Counted from the first letter of the stretch, positions 12,708-24,724 are shown. The stretch is 64,000 nucleotides of DNA from Antedon mediterranea (GCF_964355755.1 NC_092680.1:20871001-20935000); one strand, 5' to 3'. Translations and numbers: made by a program. The notes: generated by a model from the letters alone, not told the origin.

Positions 12708-15700
12708 ATGGCGAAGGCAGGTACTTCCGGAAAATTATATTTTTTAATTCTGTTACATATATTTCTATTACAGATATCGTTACCAATTTGTGATTGTGAC
12801 AACAGTAAGTTTTTAATTATTTGTACTGTTTTACCACTGTTATAGACAAATGTATTCTGATTGTATAGATTGTTACGGTGTTTCATTATGGTGACTGTAC
12901 TCTTCTGAAGGTTATGGAAAAATGACAATGTTTTTAGTTATCTTGGGAGATCCCCGTGTTGGTTTTCATTTTCGTAATATCTAAATTTCATAAAATTCTC
13001 TCGATTGAAAAATAAACTCTAGATATTTAATAGTAATGTTTATAGTATAAATGTTAATCCTCAGAGTATAAATTATTTTATTCTGAAGTATAAATGTTAT
13101 ATTATCATTATTGTATACCATTATGTATTCTAAGAGTCTGTTTTATTCTTATTTTTTTCAATTATAGCTTGTGTATATCCTGGCGTACAATCAAATGGTA
13201 ACGCTCTACCATTCCAAGGGTCGTTCCAAATCGGAGAAATAATTACATATATATGTTATGCAAATTACGAACTTGTAGGTCAAGTGAATTTAACATGTCT
13301 GGGTTCAGACACCTGGGATGCAGACTTCCCGAAATGTGTCAAGATATGTCCAGAAATTACATTTCCAAACACGCAGATTATAGACAGTAACGTTACGTTA
13401 GATTACGCCAATGTTATCGGAGATGTCCTTGTGTGGGGATGTGAAGATGGTTACTTGTTAGATCCAGGGCAAGATGACACACAGACGGTTACCAGATGCA
13501 AATCATTAGGATGGGTTACAGAGACTGACGTCATCACGTGTTCTAGTAAGTAGGCCTACTGTATTCCCACACTTAAACTATGATCAATGTATATTTTCCA
13601 AACCATTAATAATTAAGCCTACTCTTCCGTGGTTCAACTCTAAAACAACTAGGCCTAGGCCTAGTACACTGCAGTCTTTAAGTCGTAAAATATACATAGA
13701 GAAGAACATTCAGTAGGTTCTGATACTGGTATGTATCATTATTATGATATAGCCTACATGGGCGTATATTACTCTTATTACTCATACGCTCAGCTGTTTT
13801 TTTTTTATTATAATAAATGGTAATTGCAGCCTATTATGCTGCTGTACTCAATATTATTACACTGTAGTAGTAGTAGTGTACTACTTGGTAGACAAATTTG
13901 AAGCAATGTATTGAACGTTGTACAAAAAAAACAATGTAATAAGCATGATAATCGATAAAACATCTGAAAGTAGAATGAACTTTTCATTTTAGTCTTTTCT
14001 ACGTTTACGGATCTCTTGTTTTCTTGCGGGTATTCTTTTCATTTTATTCTTAAGCCTATCTTTAAGTAGGCATATTAACTCAAATTCTGATAGGCTTATT
14101 GTTTATTCGAAATAATATTTGTCCAAGATCTTCTGAGAATTTTAAATGTGTATTACACAGTAGAATTGCTATTGGCTACGAGTTCTGTAGCAGAAAGTAT
14201 TCAAATGGGTTATTATAAAAATAAGGATTTCAAGGTTTTTACTGTTGTTAAAGATAAGCCCCTTCCATTTCTATCAATATGTATGCATTCCACCAATGGA
14301 TGTTGAGTAAGAGTCTACTTAGGGACCTACAAAAACTTATCATGAATATTACTACAGCAATACATTAATATTTTGGAAAAGGAGGGGATTTAGGAGTGTC
14401 GGACTATGGAGATTAAGGTGTGTGGTGTCCGTTAAATATAATGCTACTTGCATGTCGACTCGAGAGTGCCATACGTTTGAGACAATATTATTATTGCATG
14501 TCGAGTGGGCCACAAACTATTGACATGACATGTTGAGTGTAGATTGAGTATAAGTGTCCTATTTTAAACTCTTAATAGTGAGTGTATAGAGCCAGGCATA
14601 CAACAATGCAATGCAAGTATACCAAGACCTGTTAACTGGAGATTGAGGCATGAAATACACAACAATATTTGTTGTTGACAAAAGGCAAAAATAGTCTTTT
14701 GTGTTAAAACTAAGGCTTTTGGTTTGTGTAGAATTCTGTTGTTATGCTTCATTGACCCATACCTTTCTTACAAAATAAGGTTCATAAAATCAAAGGGTAT
14801 TTTTGAATACCACCCATTACACCTTCCTTTTATAACAGTCATTCAGTGAATTAATAAATACAATACAACAATGTATTCTAAAATTAATACAATACCATTA
14901 TATATAGTTGCATTTTAGTTTTATTCGGATTGTTTGCATGGTTCATAATCCAAATTTATTTTATTGGAATAAAATAAAAGATAAACTGGTTTATGTTGAG
15001 GATGGTAAAGATGCAAGTCTTGGCTTACGATGCTACTTTAAAGTCAAGATCCATACATTTTAGGACGTGTATAATTTATACATAAAACTTTATTAATTTG
15101 TATAATATTTCTATTGGCCTAATCTATAAAAAGCTATACACTATCTAATTTCCTTACAGAAATATCTTGTCCGGATCCAGGAATTCCTATTGGGTTAGAG
15201 AGAGAGGGGAACTCGTTCTTATTTGAGGATGTTGTTACCTTCTCTTGCTCCAATGCAGATGATGTCATCAGCAGTGGGTCAACATCAAGAGTATGTCAAT
15301 CGAATGGTACATGGTCCGGGTCAAACCCAACTTGTACAGGTATGTGTATATATTTTATTATTATTTAGATAAAGCGTAATAAAAAATAGTTATATTATAT
15401 ATAGGCCTAGATGTCATAAAAATAAACCATAATAATGTGTAGCCACGTAATAGGAGTTTTGGGTCAGGGAGTTAAACCATAATAATGTGTAGCTACGTAA
15501 TAGGAGTTTTGGATCAGGGAGTTAAACCATAATAATGTGTAGCTACGTAATAGGAGTTTTGGGTCAGGGAGTTAAACCATAATAATGTGTAGCTACGTAA
15601 TAGGAGTTTTGGGTCAGGGAGTTAAACGATAATAATATTCCCGGTAACTAATCTATGACACCCAAACTCCTGGTCCTAAGGTAAAAGTGGTAAAAGTCTT

Positions 15701-18094
15701 TTCTGATCTTAATAGAATGTAGACATTATTATACTCTCATCCAGTAAATGGACGTTACCTTTTACCTAGGCTTCATACTAAACATATTTGTTTCATTAAA
15801 TGATAGATGTCAGTTGTATGGATCCTGGTAATAATAATTATACTACAAGAACTGGTGATGATACATTTAAATATGAAGCCGTTGTGACGTATGAATGTGT
15901 GGAAGGTGCTATAAAGGTGTCTGGATCAGAGTCTATCAACTGCCAATTGGACAGTACATGGTCTGGAGAACCTCTTGTATGCCAATGTAAGTGATATTAA
16001 AAATGATTTTTATTAGCTTCATAATAATTTTATTTTTATCTTCAATTTTATCGAATAAGCTATACATATTATTGCAGTAGATTTGAATTCTATTGAAGAA
16101 TTAGCTATTTTTTTAACACCTTTAGTCATAAAATATTGTTAATGAAGGTCTTTTAATTGCCTTTAGATCCAGAAACTACGCAACTACCTACAGACCTCGT
16201 GCCAAAAACAAGTAAGTTGAGCCTAAGTACATTTTCTCCCTCAATCTTATAGCACCTCATCTCAACTCATTACTATCTGTTCGGCACTCAGACTTACATA
16301 GGATGACTTTCCTTGAATTCTCTCTTTGTAACAACTCACAACTTTTGTCAAATTCACACACATTTTATTCTTTTATAATTAATCTAATTAATGAATTTAT
16401 TATTGTATTTTGTACATCTTGTTATTTAATCACTTCAGTACCTTTTGGAACTACAATCTTATATTTGATTATTTTATTTAACTGTAGGCCTAATACAACC
16501 AACTGCTTTCTATATTATCCATACTCTTTTTGTTAACATCTTTCTTGTTAAATATTGCTTAATAATAGGAATTCTATATTCATTCTGTGGATGAATTATG
16601 TTTGATATGTAACTGTATGTGAATTTTTTGTAGGTTCAATCGATGATATATCTACTACAGCTTTATTTTCAAATATTATAATGTCAACAACAGAAAAAGA
16701 GTCTGAAGTCTCTGCACTACCAAGTAAGTTCATTCATTTTTAGATTTCTATATTTACATTATTTTGAGTGGTGTTATGGTAAGCTCCCTTTCCTCTATCC
16801 AACTAACTTTACTTTTCGATGTTGGAATATTTTTTTTTTAAATTGATAATAATTATTACATTGTTTTTTAAACGAATCCGTTTTAAATTGCATTTCCTTA
16901 ACGTTTGCATAAATCTACTTATCAGTCTGCAACAAAAACCCCTCGGCACACAGTTTTCCCAAATGGTTTTCTCTCAAAATTCGATAGATATTGCTATAAA
17001 GCTAATGGTACCTAACAAATAGAACCTAAATATAAATAAAACTATACCTATTCCCTAAATAATAACTCTCAACATCACATCAACCATACAATAGTCGATG
17101 GGTCATAATAACGTAATAAAGCAAAAGCTTCACTCATTGTTTCTTTTTACAAACATTTTTAAAATGTTTATTTTACAGAAAGTGTACTCTATGCGGCCGC
17201 ACTCGGTGGTTCTTTAGTGTTCGTGATTTTGATTGGCTCAGCAATTTGCATATTTACAAGGTGAAGTATATCCTATACTCGAATGTTGTAATACATTGTA
17301 ATACGGAACTATGACTTTCAACTTTTAACAATTCAATCCAAAGTATTACTGATTTAAGTATCCTTTTACCTTGAATTCCTTCCATTTTTTTCTATATATA
17401 GGCCTATACTGTATGTTTTTAGATAGTTACCTTTTTGTAAATGTGTGTGTACTAATGTACATTACTAGTTAGTTGTATTTGTATTATATTGTTAACGTTT
17501 CTCTACTGAACCACCTAGGAAATCAATGCTTTTTTTGTATAAAGACAGAATAAATAAACTATACGTACGATGTAGTTGAATTATGTGGTTTTCTCAATCT
17601 AAAAACAATAAAATTAATTGCGTATTTACCAAGACGGAAGGGTAATTCTATCGTTTCACACACAAGAACAATAACAATAGCTTTTAAAATTATAGGTATA
17701 AATCTATTTTAAAATTTGACTATGTTTTAAGAAGTAAAATATTAATGATAGGCCAACTATTTACTATTATCAATATTATATTTTTAGTAAACCGAAAAGG
17801 TCCAAGCCAAACACACATCAAAAAACTGATTGGGTACTTACGCCTGGCGTAGACGAAGAGGAAACAGAGGCTATCTATGACCTACCTGATCAGAAACCTC
17901 CGTATATCGAACCTCTCAAACCCGGTCAGAAACCGGGCCGGAAACCACCGTACATTGAGCCTCTCAAAACAGGACCTCAGGGCCAAGTTCTAACTAAAAA
18001 CGACAGTGTGCGAAGTGAAGGGTCGTATTTAACTCCAGAGGAGTTTGTTTCAATTGAGTATCAAAACGTGCCAGAGGTTTTGACGAGATTCTGA
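12708..18094 (+). CDS. 4x CCP/sushi type I membrane receptor (gene 2), complete
   Basis: Exons: 12708-12804, 13168-13545, 15160-15339, 15807-15986, 16167-16211, 16634-16723, 17179-17260, 17788-18094; 1359 nt, 452 aa, in frame throughout. Residues 1-30 are a signal peptide (LYFLILLHIFLLQISL core). CCP1 (about 34-89) and CCP2 (about 93-157) share one exon; CCP3 (about 162-217) and CCP4 (about 222-277) have one exon each. Each CCP has four cysteines and most have the Trp before the last Cys. Two small exons encode a Ser/Thr stalk. TM about 327-350 (ALGGSLVFVILIGSAICIF). The roughly 100-residue tail has EAIYDLP, two copies of KPPYIEPLK, GSYLTPEEF, EYQNV (YxN, Grb2-SH2 type) and C-terminal TRF. 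There is no WSC domain. The layout is that of membrane complement regulators or adhesion receptors, but orthology is not claimed. Confidence 0.9.
15423..15637. repeat. 50-bp tandem repeat, about 4.3 copies
   Basis: Unit includes ccataataatgtgtag, ctacgtaataggag and ttttgggtcagggagttaaa, with period exactly 50. Lies in the intron between the CCP3 and CCP4 exons of gene 2. Confidence 0.95.
17788..18094 (+). CDS. Gene 2 exon: tyrosine-rich cytoplasmic tail with internal duplication
   Basis: Phase 2 terminal exon after acceptor tatttttag. It encodes a short basic juxtamembrane stretch (KPKRSKP), then an acidic patch, AIYDLP, KPPYIEPLK, a QKPGR linker, KPPYIEPLK again, SYLTPEE and EYQNV before LTRF. 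The repeated nonapeptide is encoded by two similar but not identical DNA blocks, so the duplication is old enough to have diverged at silent sites while the peptide was kept. Confidence 0.88.
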
Positions 18095-18593
18095 AAAAAA
18101 CCCTTAAGTTGGGTTCCCGTTAGTACGCAACACAAGTCGTACGCGCAACACAAGACGTACACGCAACGCAAGTCATTTTATCAATCGTAAGTTCGGATGA
18201 TCCGTTGATATGATTGGTCAAATTACTTGCTGTTGGTTTGCATTACGTAATGTTAAAATTACGTAAGGTTAACTTTACTGTGAGCACTGATGCCTGAATA
18301 TTATGCTTAGGCCTGTTTTTTTATATCGTGAAATGGTTGGAATACGCAGGTTTCAACTTTGGACGACCGACGATCGTCAAAATTAGGTCAAGTCAGTCAA
18401 TGTGTCGTCGTCTGGATCTAGAAAACCATCAAACGGTGCCAAGCTGCGGAGCGAGAAAGCGCGTCCCAACTTTTACGCATGCGCACAATGCATTGAATCG
18501 AAAGCTCCGATTATTATCGACGACGTATAGTAATCGTTGGAAGAATATCTTTATATACAAAGTATACTTAAGAATTTCTAAATGCTTTCAATC

Positions 18594-18599
18594 AATAAA
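18594..18599 (+). terminator. Candidate poly(A) signal of gene 2
   Basis: AATAAA about 500 nt downstream of the stop, in a non-repetitive stretch. A second candidate lies near 18800. Confidence 0.4.
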
Positions 18600-19299
18600 C
18601 TCTTACCTACTTGTTCCCAGTTGTTGTTTGCTTTCTATCGAGATCTTGAATAGGTCTATTTGCCAAATTGTCGCATTATTTTGTTAAGTGGGACTATTAT
18701 ATAACTACTGTACTGTAGAGAGCTGCGGGCAAGCTTTTGATATTTACGTTACGTCATGTGTTCTTATTGTTATGTATACAATGTGCTTAGTTTGAAACGT
18801 AATAAAAACGTTTGTTTTAGCATTTGACAAAAAAAATCAGAAATTATATAATGGTAGATATGATTGACATACCACCAGAATTAGAAGATAGATTTTATAA
18901 TTTGTATAAATATTTCATTTTAAATATTATATTAAATATGTATAACCTACTAAATGCAATTAGGCATATCTATAGACAGATGTTTATTCATAATGATAAT
19001 ATGTATTAATTATAATAATATGCAAATTTAACAAATGGTGCTGTGCGCTGAGAATTTACCTAGCGCCCTCTGTATGTTTAAATGCTAACTACTGTTACTT
19101 CAGTAGATGTATTAGGATACATTTCAATTTAAAATAATTTTAAATGAAAACTGCTGTTCATGCATTATATTATTTTACAAACATTATCTGTTTTATTATT
19201 TTTTGTTTTTGTTTATAAAGGGTTTTATCTGAATCAACAGACCAGCTGATACACAGGGAATCTCTTATATTGACAAATATATAAATGAATTTATACAAC

Positions 19300-19380
19300 C
19301 ATGGAGAAAATATACAGAAGCAGATGCTTCAGTCTAATCGCTTGTTTAAAATATTTAATTGTTTATATATTTCCTCCATG
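19300..19380. mobile_element. Small foldback element with CATGGAG ends, copy 1
   Basis: Begins catggagaaaatata and ends tatatatttcctccatg, an inverted repeat about 15 nt long. The same ends flank a TA-rich core at 45608-45685. Confidence 0.6.
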
Positions 19381-20309
19381 ATAAAACTATACTTGCATAA
19401 AATATAAGACATTGCATTAGAAAAATGTAGACAAACACATTTTTAAATATTGATACATTCTTACATGGTTCGAATCAGGGAAGGGTAAAATGAATCATTT
19501 TATTTCTAATCATTATAATGTTATTCAAAATGTGTATATTCAGACTTTTAGTATAACATACCATACTGTATACGTGTTTGTAGCCCTACTGTTAACATTA
19601 TAACAGTAATTTATGTTATTTATATGTTATATTTTTGCATTATATTAATAAACAAAACGGATGTAACGAACGTGATATTTGAAATTATCTTGTTTAGTCA
19701 ATTTTGCACAAAATATAAAGTAAGCCAAAAACTATTTGACGATAAAATGCGTTTATGATACTTTTGCAACGGTTTTGATGTGATTTGGAGAAGCCTACAC
19801 ACAGACGGATGGAGAAGAAGAGCATAGTTTAGATAATGTTAAGAAGAATCCTACGTCTGCGTTTGCAAAATGTTCAACATTTAATAATTTAAACTATTTA
19901 ATATATTGTCTTTAATATGATGAGTTAAATGATTCTTTTAGAACCCCCAGAATGCACCAATTAATTGACGTCACTATTCTTTTCCAATGACCATCAACAA
20001 GAGCATAGGTTCACAAAGCACAATCAGAGTGCAAGTGTATTAATTGTGTATGAAAATAACATCTTACTCGCCATAAGTACACGAGGTAATGTTAGATAGC
20101 CATAAATTGTAATATAAATAACACATTAATGTATTTTTGTTTGTTTTTATGTTGCTATTTTAATAAGAGAAGAGGTGACTCGTTATATGGTAATTTCGTG
20201 GATTTGCACAGTAAAGCAAGTACAGTATAACAAAATTTATACTCGCGAACAGAAAACAATTTGTTGGAACAATCTACTGTATATTTCTCTATTTGTTTTA
20301 AGAAAAATA

Positions 20310-20401
20310 GTCCTAGGTTTCAACATAGACCTATAAATAGTCCTAGCAGGGAGTTGTACAACTCCCTGGTCCTAGGTTTCAATATAGACCTATAAATAGG
20401 T
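20310..20401. repeat. Direct repeat around a perfect 22-bp palindrome
   Basis: cctaggtttcaacatagacc at about 20312 recurs almost unchanged near 20371. Between them is a perfect palindrome at 20347-20368 (cagggagttgt and its complement). Related words (cagggagtt, aactcctggtccta) occur in the 50-bp array region of gene 2. Confidence 0.75.
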
Positions 20402-20489
20402 CCATGGTTTCAACAAGATGGCACACAAACATGACGAGACGTGTTAATAAGAATATAAATAATTACGTACAGATGAGAATTTTGTGAGA

Positions 20490-20580
20490 AAAAATATAAC
20501 GGATGGGACTCGAACCCACCATTCCAGAGAACAATACAATATACGTTGTTCAAACAGGGTGAGCATGATAAACAATAGCT
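20490..20580 (-). pseudogene. Degenerate tRNA-like / SINE head
   Basis: The minus strand has ggtgggttcgagtcccat, a T-arm with Pol III B-box, followed within 12 nt by a T-run. The 5' half gives no clean D-arm or acceptor pairing, so it is a relic rather than a gene. Confidence 0.4.
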
Positions 20581-21527
20581 GTTGTTGTATGAACACAATA
20601 CAACGTGATAACGTATTGAATAAGCCTAATCAAAGCGTCAAATTGTTAACAACGGTTTAATTAATTTTGCCTCAATTTTAATAATTAACTGAGTACTCTG
20701 CTGCTGTAACAAGTGCGGTATGTAGTGTGAATCAACCATACTTCTGTAAAATGAAAACAAACCCTGCTGCTGCCACGCCTGATGCGCATGCGTGCGTCAG
20801 ACGCGTCTGTGAATTTACAGAGCAGTTAACATGGACACAACAAAGAGCGTATCCATAATATTATAAGCTACTTATCTCAATAAAAGGATTATCTGTTTTA
20901 GAATACCAACGAGTAAGTAATATTTTTGTTAAATACGAAAATACCGACATTGTTAATGGATTTTGTAACCGAGGTTTAGTAATGCCTTACAGGAGCAAGT
21001 ATTAGCATATAGGGCCTACATTTGATACGGGTAGTTCATTAAGATATTTTGATATATCGGGGTACTGTAAAATATAGGCCCAATGTAACTTATTAAACGT
21101 ATGTATAGGCCTACTACCATCCAAAATAAAACAAAAGTTTGAAGATGAACAAAAGAATGTATTGCCTCAGTTTCAATGGAAATTGTTTACAATATAAACT
21201 GTTAGTGGCCAATTACTGGAGTAAAACATTTTTAACTCGACAGTCAAAATTAGAATGTTACATGTTTTCTCGTTGCCTTATAAATAAATATATATTAATA
21301 AAATGAATTAAATGAACGCTGAAAAATACGGGTTGGCAAAATTAATTTTATTTTGTCTTTTTTATGTTACTACGTTAGATATTAATTCGATTAAATCGTT
21401 CATGCGTCACTTGTAACTAAATTGTTTACTAAAGGCCCTTATTTGTTTTATTAGAACACTGAAGACGGAATCAAATCATTGAAGCTAGTTTGCTATCTCA
21501 CATTTCTAGAAGAGAATACACAATGTC

Positions 21528-23884
21528 ATGTTGGTTATAGCAACAAGATGTTTGTTGTTCATGGATGTCTATCTATTATTCTTGAAACATGGTGAGTGGT
21601 TTATACATGTTTTCGTACTTTTCAAAATGCATTCACACATACATTAATTAATGTTCTATAATATCAATTAAAGATTTTCAATGATTAGCTAGGCAGGAAC
21701 ACTTTACCATGATGACTATTCACTATGACACTTGATGAAACTATTAAAGTTATACGTTTATACACATGCAACCAAGAATCATTCAAACAAAATATATAAA
21801 TCTAAAAATGCGATGATATTTTAAGAGAGCATATTTTTTTACAGTGACGCCGGAGATGACAGATGTGTTGAATTTAAACGCAACGTCAATTTCACAGACA
21901 ACACCGACATCAACTAACTTTACCACACACAACATGAGGGCTATGGCGTCATCATTGATACTGGAAGAGCAAAACATCACAGACAACACGAGCGTAGTTT
22001 TAGATGTTAATGTTAGGTCGACTTTACCATCAGAGGTATCTTCAGTTCAACCAACTTCATCAAATATTGAGAACAGCAGGCCTCCTACCGGTAGGCCTAC
22101 TTCTGTGATAGCAATGACTACGTTTAGTCGAAACAGCAATGGTCATATTTTAGAAAACCACACTGACTATGCGTCAAACGATACAAGTGAAAACTCTACA
22201 GATAGCACGATGACGTCATCATCAAGTAAAAACGGCAGCAAATTTATACTTACAGAACTTTACTATAACCTGACACACGATGAGACAATTACTTATTCTG
22301 ACACTCCTGTCAGTAGGCCTACCACTAGGCCTAACATCACGTCTTCTTCACAATATCCGTCAGAATCAGACAAAACAACTACTGACTTTATTTCCACTAT
22401 TAAATTAACAGAAGAAGAAGCACGTTCTACTATCACTGGTCAGAATAAAAACAATTCTTACGATGAGAGAAAAACTGTACAGTTTAAAGAAATAACAACG
22501 ACTTTGATTGATGTCACCGTGACGAAGACGACTGGCAGCTTAAATATTATTGCAACAATAGGTAACGGAATTTCAGCAAGAATAATCAATGTTATTTAGA
22601 GTCATTTTTAAATAATTCCCTAAAAATAGAAAGGTTGTTGTTTTGATATAGGCCTAAAGTCGCAAATAATAGAATCTCGACAATGAAAGCAATCTATATT
22701 TTCATTTCATTTTTCGATTCAAGAATATTTTATTAAATTTTAATAATTTCAAATAAAACTACTGGGTAACTATACTTTACACTTCACATTATATGTAGAA
22801 TATTTAAAATTTAAAAAAATATTTTGGTTGCATTTTCAGAACAGAAAGTGGAATCTGAAGATGGCTACCACATTAGTAATTATACATTTATACATTATAT
22901 TGATTTACTATACTTCAAAATGTAGATTACATGAAACAGGTTTTGTTTATGCTATGGAACAAAATGCGGCCAACACTACCACAACTCGAGCGAAAGCTTT
23001 GCACTGCACAAACAGTATATTATAGGCAAACTACGGATATCAATTAGTTTATAAAAATATAGTTTATTTATCATATTGCTTTTATTTGTAACAGATGATG
23101 TTTATGTTCTGTTGGCTATATCACTGGTTATTATAACAATCTGGTTATTGTTGGCTTTCTTTTTGTACATTATTGTATGCAAGTAAGTAATAACAACAAT
23201 TGCACAATTATATTTAAATAAAGGTACGATTATATCAATATTAGGACACCGTTCACTTAAGATATTAGGGAGTTTTCGCAACCTTACGAATACGATAACG
23301 AAAACGCATACGTCACACATTTGTGAAACTTTTGAGCTGATCTCCATTTCATATTCGTAAAGCGTATTCGTGTTGACGAATATCACCAGTCATATTCGTG
23401 ACTACAAAACGAGTATAGTTTTTGATCTATTTTGCATTTGAACCAGGAATGATTCATGATTATAATATAATTATACTTTTATTGATAGTAATTTACTAAA
23501 GTAATTTACTAAAATGCCAGGTCAATTTTGATAAATAGCAGTTTTTAAAGTCCTCACTAGCTTTGATGTTACGCTAGGCCTAGGCAGCCAAGCACCAAGC
23601 AACACGTCATATTTTGGACGGCACCCTTAATATTTCCAAAAACGAATACGTGTGCGTGACGTATCCGTTTTCGTTATCGTATTCGTAAGATTGCGAAAAC
23701 TGCCTATAAACGTACTCATGTTACATTTATTTCTGTTTTTAGTCGAGTTTCATCAAGCTGTTCAACTCATAGTAGTAAATCAAGAGGTGTATACTCAAAT
23801 ACAGCACATGTTTCTGTAGTGGTCGCCACAGAAGAAGGCATTTTTGATGATGACGGAATTGAGATTCTTCGCACGGCGTTGTAA
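21528..23884 (+). CDS. Mucin-like type I membrane protein, CCP-less relative of genes 1/2 (gene 3)
   Basis: Exons: 21528-21591, 21845-22561, 23095-23182, 23743-23884; 1011 nt, 336 aa, in frame. Residues 1-21 form a signal peptide (CLLFMDVYLLFL core; ATG at 21528 chosen because the ATG 5 nt upstream hits a stop at once). The second exon encodes about 239 Ser/Thr-rich residues with many NxS/T sites and no cysteines, a mucin-like stalk. The TM exon gives VYVLLAISLVIITIWLLLAF and a further hydrophobic run. The 46-residue tail has VYSNT (YxN) and ends in TAL. Exon phases (signal 1, stalk 1-1, TM 1-2, tail 2) equal those of genes 1 and 2, and the TM exon is 88 nt as in gene 5. No CCP or WSC exon was found between the signal and stalk exons. 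An optional 36-nt exon may lie at 22840-22875. Confidence 0.72.
23266..23706. mobile_element. Non-autonomous DNA transposon with long terminal inverted repeats
   Basis: The left arm starts tagggagttttcgcaacc and the right arm is its complement ending ttgcgaaaactgccta. About 45 bp of each arm match with few differences (cttacgaatacgataacg shared). It is flanked by TA and sits wholly inside the last intron of gene 3. CpG-rich compared with its surroundings; no coding frame. Confidence 0.85.
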
Positions 23885-24015
23885 ACTGTTTCAAGCGCGG
23901 CACGCATCCATTGTATTTTTCTTACAAACCTGCGATGGAGAAAGAAAGAAAAAAAAAATTGAAGAAAAAAAAAAAACAAATTGTGAACACACGTGTACAT
24001 TTTTGTTTAAATCTA

Positions 24016-24021
24016 AATAAA
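24016..24021 (+). terminator. Candidate poly(A) signal of gene 3
   Basis: AATAAA about 130 nt after the stop, in an A-rich stretch; a plausible short 3' UTR. Confidence 0.4.
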
Positions 24022-24652
24022 CGGTTTGTTGTGACTCTGCCTTCTTTAAGATCTAACGGGAGAAAGAAAGAAATTAAGAGAAGAAAAAAAAAAAACACAC
24101 AAACACATAATTTAAAATAGATAGTTTTTTTTCACATAGCCAATCAATGTATTCTGATTTATGTAATATTATATACTCTATATGCAATGTTAAATCATGC
24201 TTGTGTTCCAGATTGAAGATTTTTTTTTTATGTTTTAATTTTTACAAAAAATCTGTAGAGATTCGTACTCGAAGCTATCGCTGAAAGTGGGCCTACATGA
24301 GGCAGGAAAGTTAAAAAAAACACCGAAACATTTCAGAAAAGTTTAAAATTATTGCTTGAAAATATGAACATAGAAAATTATTATTTAGTCACAAACTCGT
24401 TTTCTGCTTTCTGTTTCAAACCTAAATATCTCTCTTTCAAAAAAAAAGAAAACGTTATTTTTTTTTCCATTAAAAAAAAAATTTTTAGAGATTTGAATCC
24501 AAGGCTAGCGCTGAGATTAGGTCTACTGAAAACAGAGCATTATCCGTCACGCCATAAATTACTTGACTGAACAGCTGGAAATAGTCTATACGTGCTTCAT
24601 TATTTCATCGTTACGTCATAAATAGACATATTAACCCAGTTAAAAGCAAGAC

Positions 24653-24724
24653 AACCAGTTAGCTCAGTCGACTGAGCATTGTGTTATTAACACGAATGTC
24701 GTGGGTTCGATTCCCACGCTGGTC
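24653..24724 (+). tRNA. tRNA-like sequence (anticodon loop ttattaa), probably a SINE head
   Basis: The cloverleaf can be drawn: acceptor aaccagt/gctggtc with one mismatch, D-stem gctc/gagc, anticodon stem ttgtg/cacga with loop ttattaa, variable atgtc, T-arm gtggg ttcgatt cccac. The would-be anticodon ATT (Asn) is not the usual animal GTT, and the D-loop lacks the GG pair. Repeat body follows at once, so a tRNA-derived SINE is more likely than a working tRNA. Confidence 0.5.

Larger units (their letters stand above)
18095..21527. other. Gene 2 3' UTR, repeats and spacer to gene 3
   Basis: Contains a 119-codon frame at 18328-18687 within the probable 3' UTR (no recognisable protein), a stem-loop element at 19300-19380, the palindrome at 20347-20368, a tRNA-like relic near 20490-20580 (minus) and a possible non-coding first exon of gene 3 ending at accaacga/gtaagt near 20912. 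Confidence 0.55.

Noticed and set aside
18328-18687. 119-codon + strand frame
   Set aside because: Lies in the probable 3' UTR of gene 2, has no recognisable domain and no splice partners. Could be a relic, but not supported as a gene.
22861-23025. 54-codon frame starting MATTLVIIHLYIILIYY, resembling a signal peptide
   Set aside because: Inside a gene 3 intron with no convincing donor or upstream promoter. Hydrophobic start is common in AT-rich DNA.
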